Source: Haladaptatus cibarius D43 (GTDB lineage: Archaea > Halobacteriota > Halobacteria > Halobacteriales > Haladaptataceae). Taken from it: a stretch of DNA of 64,000 bases. The number at the start of each line of letters is the position of its first letter. Position 1 is the stretch's first letter. Positions 43,967-52,620 of this stretch are shown here, in pieces. The DNA is taken from positions 248,001 to 312,000 of the forward strand of contig NZ_JDTH01000006.1 of assembly GCF_000710615.1 (NCBI RefSeq), read 5' to 3'. The notes under the pieces are model-generated. The model saw only the letters and a list, made by a program, of their open reading frames with translations, did not search any database and was not told the DNA's origin. The position numbers were made by a program, and so were the translations under genes.

Positions 43967-44043
43967 CGGACAGCCTCGCAGTGGTCACAGACGGTCGTAA
44001 GACGGTTCTTGGCTCCGTGTTGTGTGTGGTTCGAAGCGAGCAT
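43963..44043 (-). CDS. possible 26-residue peptide coupled to the DUF7331-like gene
   Basis: The ATG at 44043 opens MLASNHTQHGAKNRLTTVCD, ending HCEAVR, with a CDHC motif. Its TGA overlaps the ATG of the 40-residue gene (ATGA), as in translationally coupled pairs. The frame stays open without ATG further upstream, so the true start may be elsewhere or the ORF may be chance. One CxxC motif suggests metal binding if real. Confidence 0.3.
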   Translation of the reverse strand: MLASNHTQHGAKNRLTTVCDHCEAVR

Positions 44044-44247
44044 GAGGATTTCTTCGGGGAAGTGAACGCTCGAAATCCACTTTGGTATGACCAGCCTGTT
44101 GTCGAGTAGTCGGTACCTACCCGCTAATGTTCGTGGAAATTTTGAAATGTATGGCCTGAATTTGGGATTTCGGAAGTTGGTAGTGTCGCACGTCGCCGAC
44201 GAACTCGCCCACCATCTTTATTCTCGTTCTGCCCGTTTCGGAGGTCT

Positions 44248-44406
44248 ATGCGAACGGGGAAATCAAAGATGCGGGAGGCGGGCGAACCTGAAACCGAACG
44301 AGCGACCGAAACGACGGAAGCAGGCATCCGAATGGTCGCCCTCTGGATACTGCTCACGATTGCGCTGTTCGTCTTCGGAAGGTGGACACGAGGACGAAGA
44401 GAGTAG
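44248..44406 (+). CDS. small tail-anchored protein, 52 residues
   Basis: The ATG at 44248 (MRTGKSKMREAGEPETERAT) gives 52 residues. A polar Glu/Thr-rich N-terminal half is followed by one C-terminal transmembrane helix (MVALWILLTIALFVFGRW) and a basic end (TRGRRE). The topology is that of a tail-anchored or single-pass membrane peptide. It precedes the O-methyltransferase gene by 71 bp on the same strand. A longer overlapping frame (44087-44452) lacks protein character. Confidence 0.55.
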   Translation: MRTGKSKMREAGEPETERATETTEAGIRMVALWILLTIALFVFGRWTRGRRE

Positions 44407-44477
44407 ACGAAAGTCAATGAGGAACGGTCACAAACAACACACCGAACGTTAACCGCACCGCCATCGTTTCGTGGTGT

Positions 44478-45134
44478 ATGACGGACATTCTACCGGAAGA
44501 AACGAAACGGTTCGTGCGCGCCGCACTCCCCGAAGCGGACGAGACGTTGAAAGCGATGGAAGACCGCGGAGAGGGATTTCCAACCGTCGGGCGCGAAGTC
44601 GGACAGTTCCTTCGCCTGCTCGCGCACGCCGTGGATGCGGAGCGAATTTTCGAATTCGGGTCAGGATTCGGCTACTCGGCGTACTGGTTCGCCGATGCGC
44701 TCCCCGAGGACGGCGAAATCGTCCTCACCGAATACGACGCAGACGAACTGCGCGAGGCCCGCGAGTTCCTCGAATCGGCGGGGTTCGCAGACCGCGCGGT
44801 CTTCGAAAACGGTGACGCGATGGACGCAATCGAGCATCACGACGGGCCGTTCGATGTCGTCCTCATCGACCACAACAAGGACGGCTATCCCGAGGCGCTG
44901 GAAGCGGTCCGCGACAAAATCGCCCCCGGCGGCGTCGTCGTCGCCGACAACGCGATGGTCAGCGGGATACAGGATTTCGACGCGATTCTCGCCGCACTGG
45001 AGGGAGACGACCCCGAACTGGACGAGGACAGTCGCGGCATCGCGGAGTACCTGCTGGCGATGCGCGAAGACGAGGCGTTCGAAACGTCGATCGTGCCACT
45101 CGGCGAGGGCATCGCGGTAAGCTACCGTCGATAA
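44478..45134 (+). CDS. O-methyltransferase, class I (COMT/caffeoyl-CoA type)
   Basis: This 218-residue protein has the family layout: GREVGQFLRLLAHAVDAERIFEFGSGFGYSAYWFADAL (motif I), IVLTEYDADELREAREFLESAG, and FDVVLIDHNKDGYPEALEAV with the metal-binding aspartate. GGVVVADNAMVSG completes the metal site. These enzymes methylate small hydroxylated molecules with SAM and a divalent metal. The substrate is not evident from the neighbourhood. Confidence 0.93.
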   Translation: MTDILPEETKRFVRAALPEADETLKAMEDRGEGFPTVGREVGQFLRLLAHAVDAERIFEFGSGFGYSAYWFADALPEDGEIVLTEYDADELREAREFLESAGFADRAVFENGDAMDAIEHHDGPFDVVLIDHNKDGYPEALEAVRDKIAPGGVVVADNAMVSGIQDFDAILAALEGDDPELDEDSRGIAEYLLAMREDEAFETSIVPLGEGIAVSYRR

Positions 45135-45153
45135 CGGGAGTCCGGTGGGGGAG

Positions 45154-45169
45154 GAATTTCGTGAAATTC
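45154..45169. terminator. short inverted repeat after the O-methyltransferase gene
   Basis: GAATTTCGTGAAATTC is a 7-bp inverted repeat around GT, 20 bp after the stop at 45134. An AT-rich tract with T runs follows from about 45210. The stem is AT-rich and weak; it may end transcription or be a protein-binding site. Confidence 0.3.
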
Positions 45170-45326
45170 GGTGCTCATTTCGATGGAATTCCTAACGTAG
45201 TTGACCAACTATTTTTATCCTAATTCTATATATTATAATATTTTTTCTGTAAAATTAGCGGAGTGGACGAAACTGTTTTTCGGTGAGGAATGTATTACTC
45301 ACATCAGTACCGTCGAGAGAGAAGCT

Positions 45327-45678
45327 ATGAACAGTGGAACGGAGGTCACGCCCGATTCAGGAGTAGGACAGACCGAGAGCCATCTCGATACCCTGCTTCA
45401 GCTTTTGGACGGCACCGACTCGCTCGCTATCGTCTGTCACGACAACCCCGACCCAGACAGCATCAGTAGCGCGCTCGCGCTCTCGGCCATCGCGGATTCA
45501 CATCGGCGACGTGCTGACCACGGCGTTCGACGGATTCGGAAGCGCTGGCGGCCACCGCGATATGGCGGGCGGCGTCGTTCCATTAGGCGTTTTCGGGGAG
45601 TTGGGCAACGACGACGAACTCGTCTCTTTGCTCGCCGAGGCGCTGACGGAGCGATTTTTCGACTGCACGATGGGATGA
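45327..45678 (+). pseudogene. DHH-family phosphoesterase remnant with large internal deletion
   Basis: The 5' part (ATG 45327, MNSGTEVTPDSGVGQTESHL) encodes the start of a DHH phosphoesterase: LLDGTDSLAIVCHDNPDPDSISSALALSAIADS, with the DNPDPDS metal motif. At about 45497-45500 the frame shifts and the text becomes the family's C-terminal end, HIGDVLTTAFDGFGSAGGHRDMAGGVVPLG and ELVSLLAEALTERFFDCTMG, stop 45678. In intact members several hundred residues lie between these parts, so most of the gene was lost. An intact copy presumably exists or existed elsewhere. Confidence 0.85.
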
Positions 45679-45690
45679 ACTCCTCCCGAG

Positions 45691-46464
45691 TTACGGAAAC
45701 AGGAGGGCGAATCCGGCCGCGACGAGCACCCCGCCAAGTGCGAGTTTTAGCCGTGCTGGTTCGATGTGGTGGGCAACCCGCCAACCGACGACGACGCCGA
45801 GGAGTTCGGGAATCCCGATAGCGACAGCGAGCGGAATCGACACCGCACCCTGCATCAAATACGTCGAGGCCGCAAACGCGGAGAGAAACACCGATTGCAC
45901 CTGCGCGGCGGCCAACGCGTCGAGCATCGAGACGCCCACCACGACGAGGAGGGGGACGGCGATAACCGGCCCGCCGACGCCAAGCAGGCCGCCCAAAACG
46001 CCGATAGCGAAGCCGAGTGAGCCGAAAACGACCACGCCGACCGTCGAGTCAATTCGGAACGACCATTTCGAACCGAGGCCCTGTTGCTCCCGATAGACGA
46101 TGCTCGCGCCGACGAGCATCGTGAATCCGGTCAGCATGAATCCGAACAGGGCGTCGGAGAGAATCGTGTTGACGAGCGCGCCGACGACGGCACCGACGAC
46201 GCTCGGAATCGTCACGAGGGCGGCGAGTCGTTGGCCCGATTGGGTGCGTAGTTCACCCGACCGGAGGTAGGTGAGGCTTCCGAGGATACCGGTAAAGACG
46301 AAAGTCGTCATTGCTGTTCCGGCGACGACCGAGGACGAAACATCGGTGAGCGCGAACAGGGCGACGGTAATGAAGATGCCGCCAGGCCCAACGGCGGTGA
46401 TTCCGATACCGGAGAGGAAGGCGATGACGACCAAAACCGCCAGCATCGTCGGTTCAGGGAGCAT
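45691..46464 (-). CDS. TauE/SafE family sulfite/anion exporter
   Basis: This 257-residue membrane protein has about eight helices. It has the TauE/SafE marks GIGITAVGPGGIFITVALFAL in the first half and GFAIGVLGGLLGVGGPVIAVPLLVVVGV in the second, giving the internal duplication of the family. Members export sulfite, sulfonates or other organic anions. It runs in the same direction as the downstream Nramp-family gene end (14-bp gap), so the two may form an operon. Confidence 0.92.
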   Translation of the reverse strand: MLPEPTMLAVLVVIAFLSGIGITAVGPGGIFITVALFALTDVSSSVVAGTAMTTFVFTGILGSLTYLRSGELRTQSGQRLAALVTIPSVVGAVVGALVNTILSDALFGFMLTGFTMLVGASIVYREQQGLGSKWSFRIDSTVGVVVFGSLGFAIGVLGGLLGVGGPVIAVPLLVVVGVSMLDALAAAQVQSVFLSAFAASTYLMQGAVSIPLAVAIGIPELLGVVVGWRVAHHIEPARLKLALGGVLVAAGFALLFP

Positions 46465-46477
46465 TCGTCTCGGTTTT

Positions 46478-47773
46478 TTAGAGTCCGCCCGATGTCAGTG
46501 CGTCGATGAATCCGGGGAGCGAAGTTACGGCGAGATACGCCGAAAGAGCGACGAGCAGGAAGTTGAGCGACATGAGCGCGATTCCGTTTCGATGGTCGCC
46601 CATCGTCTCCCGGTCGTTGACCGCCCAGAACAGCAAGAGTGCGGTAATCGGCAGTCCCACAATCGCGTTGTACGCCGGGAACAGGAGAATCATGTCGATG
46701 ACGCTTAACCCCAAGAACTCGTGAACGAGCGGTGACAGGCTTCCGATACCGACGCCGACCGCGTAGATGATTTTGAACTCTCTGCTCGCGCTGTCGGCGA
46801 CCCGGCCGCGTGCGTTCTGGAACAGATAGGCAGGCGTCCACATTATCGGGACGATGCTGTTGAACGCGGCCGCGAGGGTTCCGAGGAGGAAGACGACCAT
46901 CGCCCACTCGCCGAACACGTCGGCGAGCGCGCGGCCCGGCGTGATGAACGTCTCCAGTTCGGTGTATCCAGCAGGGCGCAGCACCGCCGCCGCGACGACG
47001 ACGATTGCAACGGTCGTCAGGCCGCCGACGAGGTAACCGATGCCGAGGTCGCGCCGCATCTCCGAGACGCCCTCTTCATCGACCCATCCCTTCTGTTTCA
47101 CGAGATTGGATTCGAGGAAGAAGTTCGGCCAGAGCGCAGTCGTCCCGATGATGGCGGCGGCGAGCGTCAGCGCGCCGCCAGCGGGAACCGAGGGAACGAA
47201 CCCGCCAGCAACGTCGGCCATCGACGGACTGCTCACGCCAGCCACGCTCATGTAGATGACGAGCAGGATGAGCATCATGGCGGTCATGATTCGCTCGACG
47301 CCGTCGTAGTTCAGCACGCCGATGAGGATGGCGAGGAGGCCGGTAACCAGCGCGAGGGGTTGCCAGCCGATAGCTCCGTTCAGGAGAATCGAGATGCCCT
47401 TCCCGACCGCGGCGGTGAGTTCGAGTGTCCACGCGACACAGCCGATAGAGAGAAGTGCGGCCAGTGCTGTCGCGCCAGTTCCTCCGATTTTTCGGCGGGC
47501 GAACGTCATCAGAGGTTCACCGAAAATTCCGAGTCGGGCGCTCATATCCTGCGCCATGAAGCCGAACAACACCGCGCCGACGACGGCCCAGAGCAGACCG
47601 TAGCCGTACCGAACCCCGGCAGAACTAGCGATGAACACCGACCCCGAACCGAAGTAACTCGCAACCATCACGAATCCCAGCCCGTACTTCTGGAAGAAGC
47701 CGCTCGCAGTATCGCGGAGGCGACTTCCGTAGGAACTGTGCGCCGATTTTGTTTCCATTACTGTTTGTTGCAT
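46478..47773 (-). CDS. Nramp-family transporter lacking canonical metal ligands
   Basis: This 431-residue polytopic protein has about 11 helices and the Nramp layout. The first helix has YFGSGSVFIAS where the metal-binding DPGN is expected. The sixth has GTTALWPNFFLESN where (A)MPH is expected. The helices between (FMAQDMSARLGIFGEPLMTFARRK) match the family well. With both signature sites changed, Mn2+/Fe2+ transport is doubtful; related proteins may carry other cations or organic solutes. It has a further relative at 62148. Confidence 0.85.
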   Translation of the reverse strand: MQQTVMETKSAHSSYGSRLRDTASGFFQKYGLGFVMVASYFGSGSVFIASSAGVRYGYGLLWAVVGAVLFGFMAQDMSARLGIFGEPLMTFARRKIGGTGATALAALLSIGCVAWTLELTAAVGKGISILLNGAIGWQPLALVTGLLAILIGVLNYDGVERIMTAMMLILLVIYMSVAGVSSPSMADVAGGFVPSVPAGGALTLAAAIIGTTALWPNFFLESNLVKQKGWVDEEGVSEMRRDLGIGYLVGGLTTVAIVVVAAAVLRPAGYTELETFITPGRALADVFGEWAMVVFLLGTLAAAFNSIVPIMWTPAYLFQNARGRVADSASREFKIIYAVGVGIGSLSPLVHEFLGLSVIDMILLFPAYNAIVGLPITALLLFWAVNDRETMGDHRNGIALMSLNFLLVALSAYLAVTSLPGFIDALTSGGL

Positions 47774-47950
47774 GGAGCGTTATAGGTTATTGCGGCATGG
47801 CTGTCTACGCAAGCCGTTTTTATGACCGACAGTAATTTTAAAACTGTTGTGGCTGTTCCGGTTGGTGAATGAATTGATAGCAAAAAGTTCGAGGATGGGT
47901 AACATTACACTGAGTTTGAGGAAATAGCAACTAGTGAAAATCCAACGCTA

Positions 47951-48748
47951 CTACTCCCGCCGACTGCCGGGTTGCGGGTCAACGTGCGGTTTCGCCATCA
48001 AATCCGAAAATCGCGCGTCGTCCACCCAGTCGAGCAGTTTCACGAGTTGCTCCGTCGCGGCCTCGAAGATTTGTTCGCCCTTTTCGGGCGTTGCGTCGGT
48101 TTGGTCGCCGAGGACGCCGTTTTCGGTGTTGTCGATTGCGTCGTAGTAGTTGCGCGCGCCGTGAATCATGAAGTTCCCCTCCCCGAGGTTGGAGAGGCCT
48201 CCATCCCGAGCGCGTGCGAGTTGGTCGGTTCTGACCAACTCGCACGCGATGTGCATAATCATCGCCGTCTCCTTCGGCCCGCCGTGGGGGCCGTTGTGCT
48301 CGAACAGGTCGGAGACGAGGTCGGGAATCGACTCGTCCCACATCCACTCGACGGCGAAGGCGACTTCGTCCTGACGAAGTCGCCGACCGACCTCGCGCAG
48401 ATGTTGCATGTTCCCGCCGTGGGCGTTGACGTACACGACGCGGTCGATGCCGTGGTACGTCAAATTGCGCGTGAAGCTTTCGACGTAGTCGCGGAACACG
48501 CGTGCATCGACCCACATCGTTCCGTGGAACTGCTTGTGGTGGGGGCTGACGCCGATGTTTATCGTCGGCGTGCAGAGGTAGCCCGCTCGGTCTGCGGCCT
48601 CGCGGGCTACCGCTTCCGCGATGAGGTGGTCGGTCGCAAGCGGCAGGTGCGGGCCGTGCTGTTCGGTCGAACCCAGTGGCACGACGGCGACGGATTCTTC
48701 GGCGACGTAATCGCCCAGTTCCGGCCACGTCTTGTCGGCGAGGTACAT
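47951..48748 (-). CDS. creatininase-family amidohydrolase (ArfB candidate)
   Basis: The ATG at 48748 (MYLADKTWPELGDYVAEESV) gives 265 residues. Family metal sites are clear: VVPLGSTEQHGPHLPLATDH, NIGVSPHHKQFHGTMW, YVNAHGGN and GPHGGPKETAMIM. Archaeal members include ArfB, the formamide hydrolase of riboflavin and F420 synthesis, and creatinine amidohydrolases. In haloarchaea, which make F420, ArfB is a sensible guess but not proven here. No riboflavin gene is adjacent. Confidence 0.88.
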   Translation of the reverse strand: MYLADKTWPELGDYVAEESVAVVPLGSTEQHGPHLPLATDHLIAEAVAREAADRAGYLCTPTINIGVSPHHKQFHGTMWVDARVFRDYVESFTRNLTYHGIDRVVYVNAHGGNMQHLREVGRRLRQDEVAFAVEWMWDESIPDLVSDLFEHNGPHGGPKETAMIMHIACELVRTDQLARARDGGLSNLGEGNFMIHGARNYYDAIDNTENGVLGDQTDATPEKGEQIFEAATEQLVKLLDWVDDARFSDLMAKPHVDPQPGSRRE

Positions 48749-48831
48749 GCTGAAACAAGCGTGGGGAAGGAGCATAAAATTCCGCTCGGCGGAAATCGAC
48801 TCTGGCCAGAAGCGGTAGCAGTTCGAGAGAA

Positions 48832-49302
48832 CTACAACCGCTTCGTCATCCGGTGCCGCTTGATTTCGAACTCGTCGCGCCGGTACAGCGACTGTGCGAT
48901 TTCGTTGTCGGCGTGAACGTCGAGCGAGAGGTACTCACAGCCCTGTCGCCGCGCCCACGATTCCGCGCGGAGCATGAGTCGGGTGGCGATACCACTCTCT
49001 CGGCGACTCCGGACGACGTACAGGCTATCGATGTATCCCCGCGGGCCGCGGACGAACACCGGGGGAGAGGCCCGCTTTTCCACGGTCACGTAGCCGACCA
49101 GTTCGTCGCCGTCGTCGGCGACGAACGTGGCGATATCGTCGTCCGAGTAGCGATCTTTGATGTACGAAAAAACGTTCGCACGAACCCCGTGCTCGGCGAG
49201 GGTGTCGAACTCGTCCATCGCCGCCATCTCGCGGGCGAACGGCAACCAGAGGTCGTCGACGAAGCGGACGAGTTCGGTCGCACGGAGTCGCCGGATTCGC
49301 AT
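48832..49302 (-). CDS. GNAT acetyltransferase coupled to TrpRS gene
   Basis: This 156-residue GNAT has the N-terminal motif MRIRRLRATELVRFVDDLWLPFAREM and the acetyl-CoA-binding loop YVVRSRRESGIATRLMLRAESWARRQGCEYLSLDVHADNEIAQSLYRRDEF. Its ATG shares one base with the trpS stop (TGATG), so translation is coupled. The substrate is unknown; acetylation of a protein or small amine is typical. Coupling to a tRNA synthetase gene is unusual and may be incidental. Confidence 0.9.
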   Translation of the reverse strand: MRIRRLRATELVRFVDDLWLPFAREMAAMDEFDTLAEHGVRANVFSYIKDRYSDDDIATFVADDGDELVGYVTVEKRASPPVFVRGPRGYIDSLYVVRSRRESGIATRLMLRAESWARRQGCEYLSLDVHADNEIAQSLYRRDEFEIKRHRMTKRL

Positions 49303-50405
49303 CAGGTGAGTTCCTCGGTGTGCTCCGCGACGTACTGTTCGACTTTCGGTCTGGCTTCCTCGCGCTTTTGCTGATGGTCGCGCAGGAACCGCTCTAGTCG
49401 GTCTTTGGCAATCGCTTTCAGTTCACCCGAGAGCATCGCGCCGGATTCGTACTCCGTTCGAATCCGGCGCAGTTCGTCGTCGTCCTCCACGAGATGGTAC
49501 GCGAGCAGTTCGAACACCATGTCCTCCTCGACGTTCGCACCCTTTTCGCGGTGTTCCTCGATGCTGACCCGGCCGCCGGTTTTCGCCTCGTCGATTTTGC
49601 GCTTCGCGTCCGCAATCGAATCGGTGAGGGCGATGTAGCTTTTCGGGTCGGACGAACTCATCTTCCCACCCTGCAATCCCCGCATGAACCGATGGTACGT
49701 ACTGGCGGGCTTTAGGTACGGCGCATCGCGGTAGCGAGAGGCTACGTCCCGCGTCAACCTGACGTGTGGGTCTTGGTCGATACCAACCGGGACGACGGTC
49801 GGTTTCGGCCCGCCGTGCTCCGGCGATTGCGGGCGAAGGATGTCCGCGTACTGGGTCAGCGCCGACACCATCTTACCGGGGTCTGCGTTGCCGTAGGTCG
49901 CCTCGAACTCGTTTTGCGTGACGTGCCGGGCGAACAGTTTGCTTCGAACCAGATGGTCGTTACCCGCCTGCGACTGGAAGTAGAAATCCGTCGAATCGAG
50001 GTCTAATCCCAGCGCGACGTAGTTCAGCAGGTACTCCTCAACCACGAGTTCGCGGGCGTCTTCGAGCGACATCTCTCTGGTCGCGTAGGACTCGATGTCC
50101 GCCGCACAGAGCGTGAGTTCTGCGCCCATGTCCTGAAACATGAGCACCTGCTCGACCACACCGAGGTGACCGAAGTGGAACACTCCGGAGGGCATGATGC
50201 CGGTCATCATGGCGAACGGGTCGCCCTCGTCGCGGGCGTCCAGCACGGTGTCTAAGTCGCGGTGCCCGAAGACGATGTTCCGCCGAACGAGGCGATTGTC
50301 CGGCAGTCGGTCTGCGAGGTCGGCAATCGGTTCGATGCCGAACTGTTGCATCGTCGCCTCGTAGTCGGTGATTTCGACGTTACCCCACGGGTCGATTTCG
50401 GGCAT
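49302..50405 (-). CDS. trpS: tryptophanyl-tRNA synthetase
   Basis: This 367-residue class I synthetase has the HIGH-like FHFGHLGVVEQVLMF and the KMSKS-like GGKMSSSDPKSYIALTDS. The block VPVGIDQDPHVRLTRDVA matches archaeal TrpRS. It attaches tryptophan to tRNA-Trp. It is shorter than the ~500-residue archaeal TrpRS with N-terminal extension; haloarchaea often carry two TrpRS genes, so this may be the second, compact form. It is followed by a GNAT gene in overlap. Confidence 0.9.
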   Translation of the reverse strand: MPEIDPWGNVEITDYEATMQQFGIEPIADLADRLPDNRLVRRNIVFGHRDLDTVLDARDEGDPFAMMTGIMPSGVFHFGHLGVVEQVLMFQDMGAELTLCAADIESYATREMSLEDARELVVEEYLLNYVALGLDLDSTDFYFQSQAGNDHLVRSKLFARHVTQNEFEATYGNADPGKMVSALTQYADILRPQSPEHGGPKPTVVPVGIDQDPHVRLTRDVASRYRDAPYLKPASTYHRFMRGLQGGKMSSSDPKSYIALTDSIADAKRKIDEAKTGGRVSIEEHREKGANVEEDMVFELLAYHLVEDDDELRRIRTEYESGAMLSGELKAIAKDRLERFLRDHQQKREEARPKVEQYVAEHTEELT

Positions 50406-50597
50406 AGCTATCGCTCACCTCCATATCGTCCCTCCGCGGTAGTTCGCGGTCGCTCTATCGGTACAACAGAAGTCTTGTTACTGTGCCGCGGTCGGCCAAA
50501 ATCGACCACCGGCAGTGGCAGATGGATACATGCCAGTTTCTACTCCAGCGGTAGCGGACAAAAACGTTTCGTCCGGACAACAACACGCTGGCAAATC

Positions 50598-50625
50598 CGG
50601 TTCGGCCGCCCAAGCGGCCGAACCG
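50598..50625. promoter_or_regulatory. 12-bp perfect stem-loop upstream of the winged-helix gene
   Basis: CGGTTCGGCCGC, a 4-nt loop CCAA, and GCGGCCGAACCG form a perfect, very GC-rich hairpin ending 30 bp before the ATG at 50655. Such a structure may be an operator for the encoded HTH protein, an RNA leader structure or a terminator for upstream reading. No T-run follows, which speaks against a simple terminator. Confidence 0.5.
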
Positions 50626-50654
50626 ACCATACACTTCGACAACGGAGGGAAACC

Positions 50655-50885
50655 ATGGTCACGGGGCAACCGACCATCGAAACGGAAGAAATCGTCGCCG
50701 CGATTCGAGGCGCGCCAGCGCCGGTCGTGAACACGCGGTACCTCGCGGACGAGTTCGACACCACGATTGAATGGATGAAAAACCGACTCGCCGAACTGGT
50801 AGAGGAGGGCGTTCTCGAACACACGGAAGCGCGTAATCGAGGGCATCTGTGGTGGCTCTCCGTCGAAACTGAGATGGAACGTTGA
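50655..50885 (+). CDS. small winged-helix DNA-binding protein
   Basis: The ATG at 50655 (MVTGQPTIETEEIVAAIRGA) gives 76 residues. The pattern VNTRYLADEFDTTIEWMKNRLAELVEEGVLEHTEARNRGHLWWL is a helix-turn-helix with wing, similar to haloarchaeal ArsR/MarR-like single-domain proteins. The open frame runs much further upstream without a protein signal. A strong hairpin precedes the start, and the gene is alone. Confidence 0.82.
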   Translation: MVTGQPTIETEEIVAAIRGAPAPVVNTRYLADEFDTTIEWMKNRLAELVEEGVLEHTEARNRGHLWWLSVETEMER

Positions 50886-50935
50886 AACCGTAACTACCTC
50901 GCACTCCACTATACGAACAAAAATCCGAGTGCAGT

Positions 50936-51145
50936 TTACTGTTCTACCGTGTTCCGGTTTCGTCTACGATTGATGGTGAGCAGTGCGAAGCCGATGAGGG
51001 CGAGGGAGGCGGCGAGAACGCCAGCAAACCAGAGTCCGATGACCTCGCCGAGGAGGATGAAGTTCGGAATCAAAAGCAAAGCCAGAATGAGATACTGGCG
51101 TCGCTTGATTCGATGAAGTCGATTCTGGAGGGCGGATTCGTCCAT
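50936..51145 (-). CDS. small two-helix membrane protein
   Basis: This 69-residue protein has a charged N-terminus (MDESALQNRLHRIKRRQYL), two transmembrane helices (LILALLLIPNFILLGEVIGLW and VLAASLALIGFALLTI) and a basic C-terminus (NRRRNRNTVEQ). No family is recognised. It is convergent with the winged-helix gene and lies upstream of, and codirectional with, the MFS gene. Confidence 0.65.
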   Translation of the reverse strand: MDESALQNRLHRIKRRQYLILALLLIPNFILLGEVIGLWFAGVLAASLALIGFALLTINRRRNRNTVEQ

Positions 51146-51250
51146 ACAGGACTGAACAAAAGTGGGACATAAAAAGTATTCTTTTCAATGACATTTTAAA
51201 GACGATTGGCGTTCCTGCTACGAATTTCGACGAGGCCGTGATACGCTATG

Positions 51251-52546
51251 CTACCGCGACGATTCCTCGTCCGGAAGCATCGCGTACAATCCAAGCGCGA
51301 CGGCCGACAGACCTGCCAGCACGAGAAACGCGAAATCGAACCGATCTGCATCTGCAAAATAGCCGACGAAGGTGGAACCGGTCGAGCCGACCAAGAAAAA
51401 TCCGGTTCGGAGGAATCCCCACGCAGCGCCTTCGATGTGCTCCGGGAGCGCCCCGACGACGTAGGCGTTCGTAACGGGAGCAATCGCCATCCGGGAGCCG
51501 AGGATGGTAACGACGACGGCGAGAACCGCGGTTCCGGACGTGACCGTGAGAACCGCCGGAGTGACGACGCCGACTGCGGTGATGACCAGAAGAACCGGTT
51601 TGACCCCAACGCGGTCTGCGGCGCTCCCGGCGGCGACCTGCGAAATCGCACCTGCGACGAACATCACGCCGAACAGCAGGGCGGCGGTCTGCTGGCTCAT
51701 TCCCTTCGTCTGGAGATACGTCGGCAGAAACGCGGTGAGGCCCTGAAAGACGAACAGCAGGAGCGCCATGGCGACGACCGCGAGGAAAATAGAGCGGTCG
51801 GAGAACGTTCGGACGATGTCCCGGAGCGCGCGGCGGTCAAGGAGTTTCGTAGATTCGGAAGCAGGATTTCCGCCGTCAGTGGATTCTTGAGTTCCACTGT
51901 CGGCCGACTCCCGACTTTCGTGGGTCGTCCCTCGCTCGCGCTCGGGAACGACCTGCCACGCCAGCACCGCGACGGCGAAGAACGGAATCGAGAGTCCGGC
52001 GAGGATGTATCGCCAGCCAACCGCGCCGACCACGGTGGTTGCAAGGTTCGGCAGGATTGCCGAACCGATGCTTCCGACGGCGAGCGTGACGCCGAACGCC
52101 GCGCCAGCATTTCGCGTGTAGGTGCGCGAAAGGACGGTGCCGCGACTCGGGCCGTACAACCCGGAACCGAGGCCGAATGCGGTGCTTCCGGCGAAGAAGA
52201 CGAGGAAAACAGGGGAGAATCCGATGAGGCACAGACTGATTCCCGAAAGGCAGAGGCTCGTCGAAAGAAGCGTTCGCTCGCCGATGCGGTTAATGAGCAC
52301 CCCGGCGGGGAACTGCATCAGGGCGTAGCCGACCCAGAGGGCGGTGATAGCGAGTCCGGCAGTCGCGTTGGTGACTTCGAACGTCGATTTGATTTGGGGC
52401 AACAGCGCGGGAACGAGAAATCGCAAACCGAGGGTGAACGCCCACCCGAGCGCAACCGCGGTGAGAATCCAGCCGCGGCCGTCACCGCGTAATCTGCGAA
52501 CCGCGGTTTGCAGGTGACTCGTGACTGACCGGCGACTGGACGACAT
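51251..52546 (-). CDS. MFS transporter
   Basis: This 431-residue protein has 12 hydrophobic segments and major-facilitator marks: the loop-2/3 motif GVLINRIGERTLLSTS and, in the second half, AAGSAADRVGVKPVLLVITAVG. A long hydrophilic loop of about 50 residues (ERERGTTHESRESADSGTQESTDGGNPASESTK) separates the two halves. The substrate is not evident; drug-efflux type is likely. No regulator is adjacent. Confidence 0.9.
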   Translation of the reverse strand: MSSSRRSVTSHLQTAVRRLRGDGRGWILTAVALGWAFTLGLRFLVPALLPQIKSTFEVTNATAGLAITALWVGYALMQFPAGVLINRIGERTLLSTSLCLSGISLCLIGFSPVFLVFFAGSTAFGLGSGLYGPSRGTVLSRTYTRNAGAAFGVTLAVGSIGSAILPNLATTVVGAVGWRYILAGLSIPFFAVAVLAWQVVPERERGTTHESRESADSGTQESTDGGNPASESTKLLDRRALRDIVRTFSDRSIFLAVVAMALLLFVFQGLTAFLPTYLQTKGMSQQTAALLFGVMFVAGAISQVAAGSAADRVGVKPVLLVITAVGVVTPAVLTVTSGTAVLAVVVTILGSRMAIAPVTNAYVVGALPEHIEGAAWGFLRTGFFLVGSTGSTFVGYFADADRFDFAFLVLAGLSAVALGLYAMLPDEESSR

Positions 52547-52620
52547 CGGATGACTCGCACGATGTGTGGTGGGGTGTTAAACGAGTGGGTGCATACCCAA
52601 TGTTTCCGGAAATCGTTCGT

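Noticed and set aside
44087-44452. 121-codon plus-strand ORF overlapping the 52-residue tail-anchored protein
   Set aside because: Composition is Arg/Ser-rich without structure; the other frame gives a good transmembrane segment.
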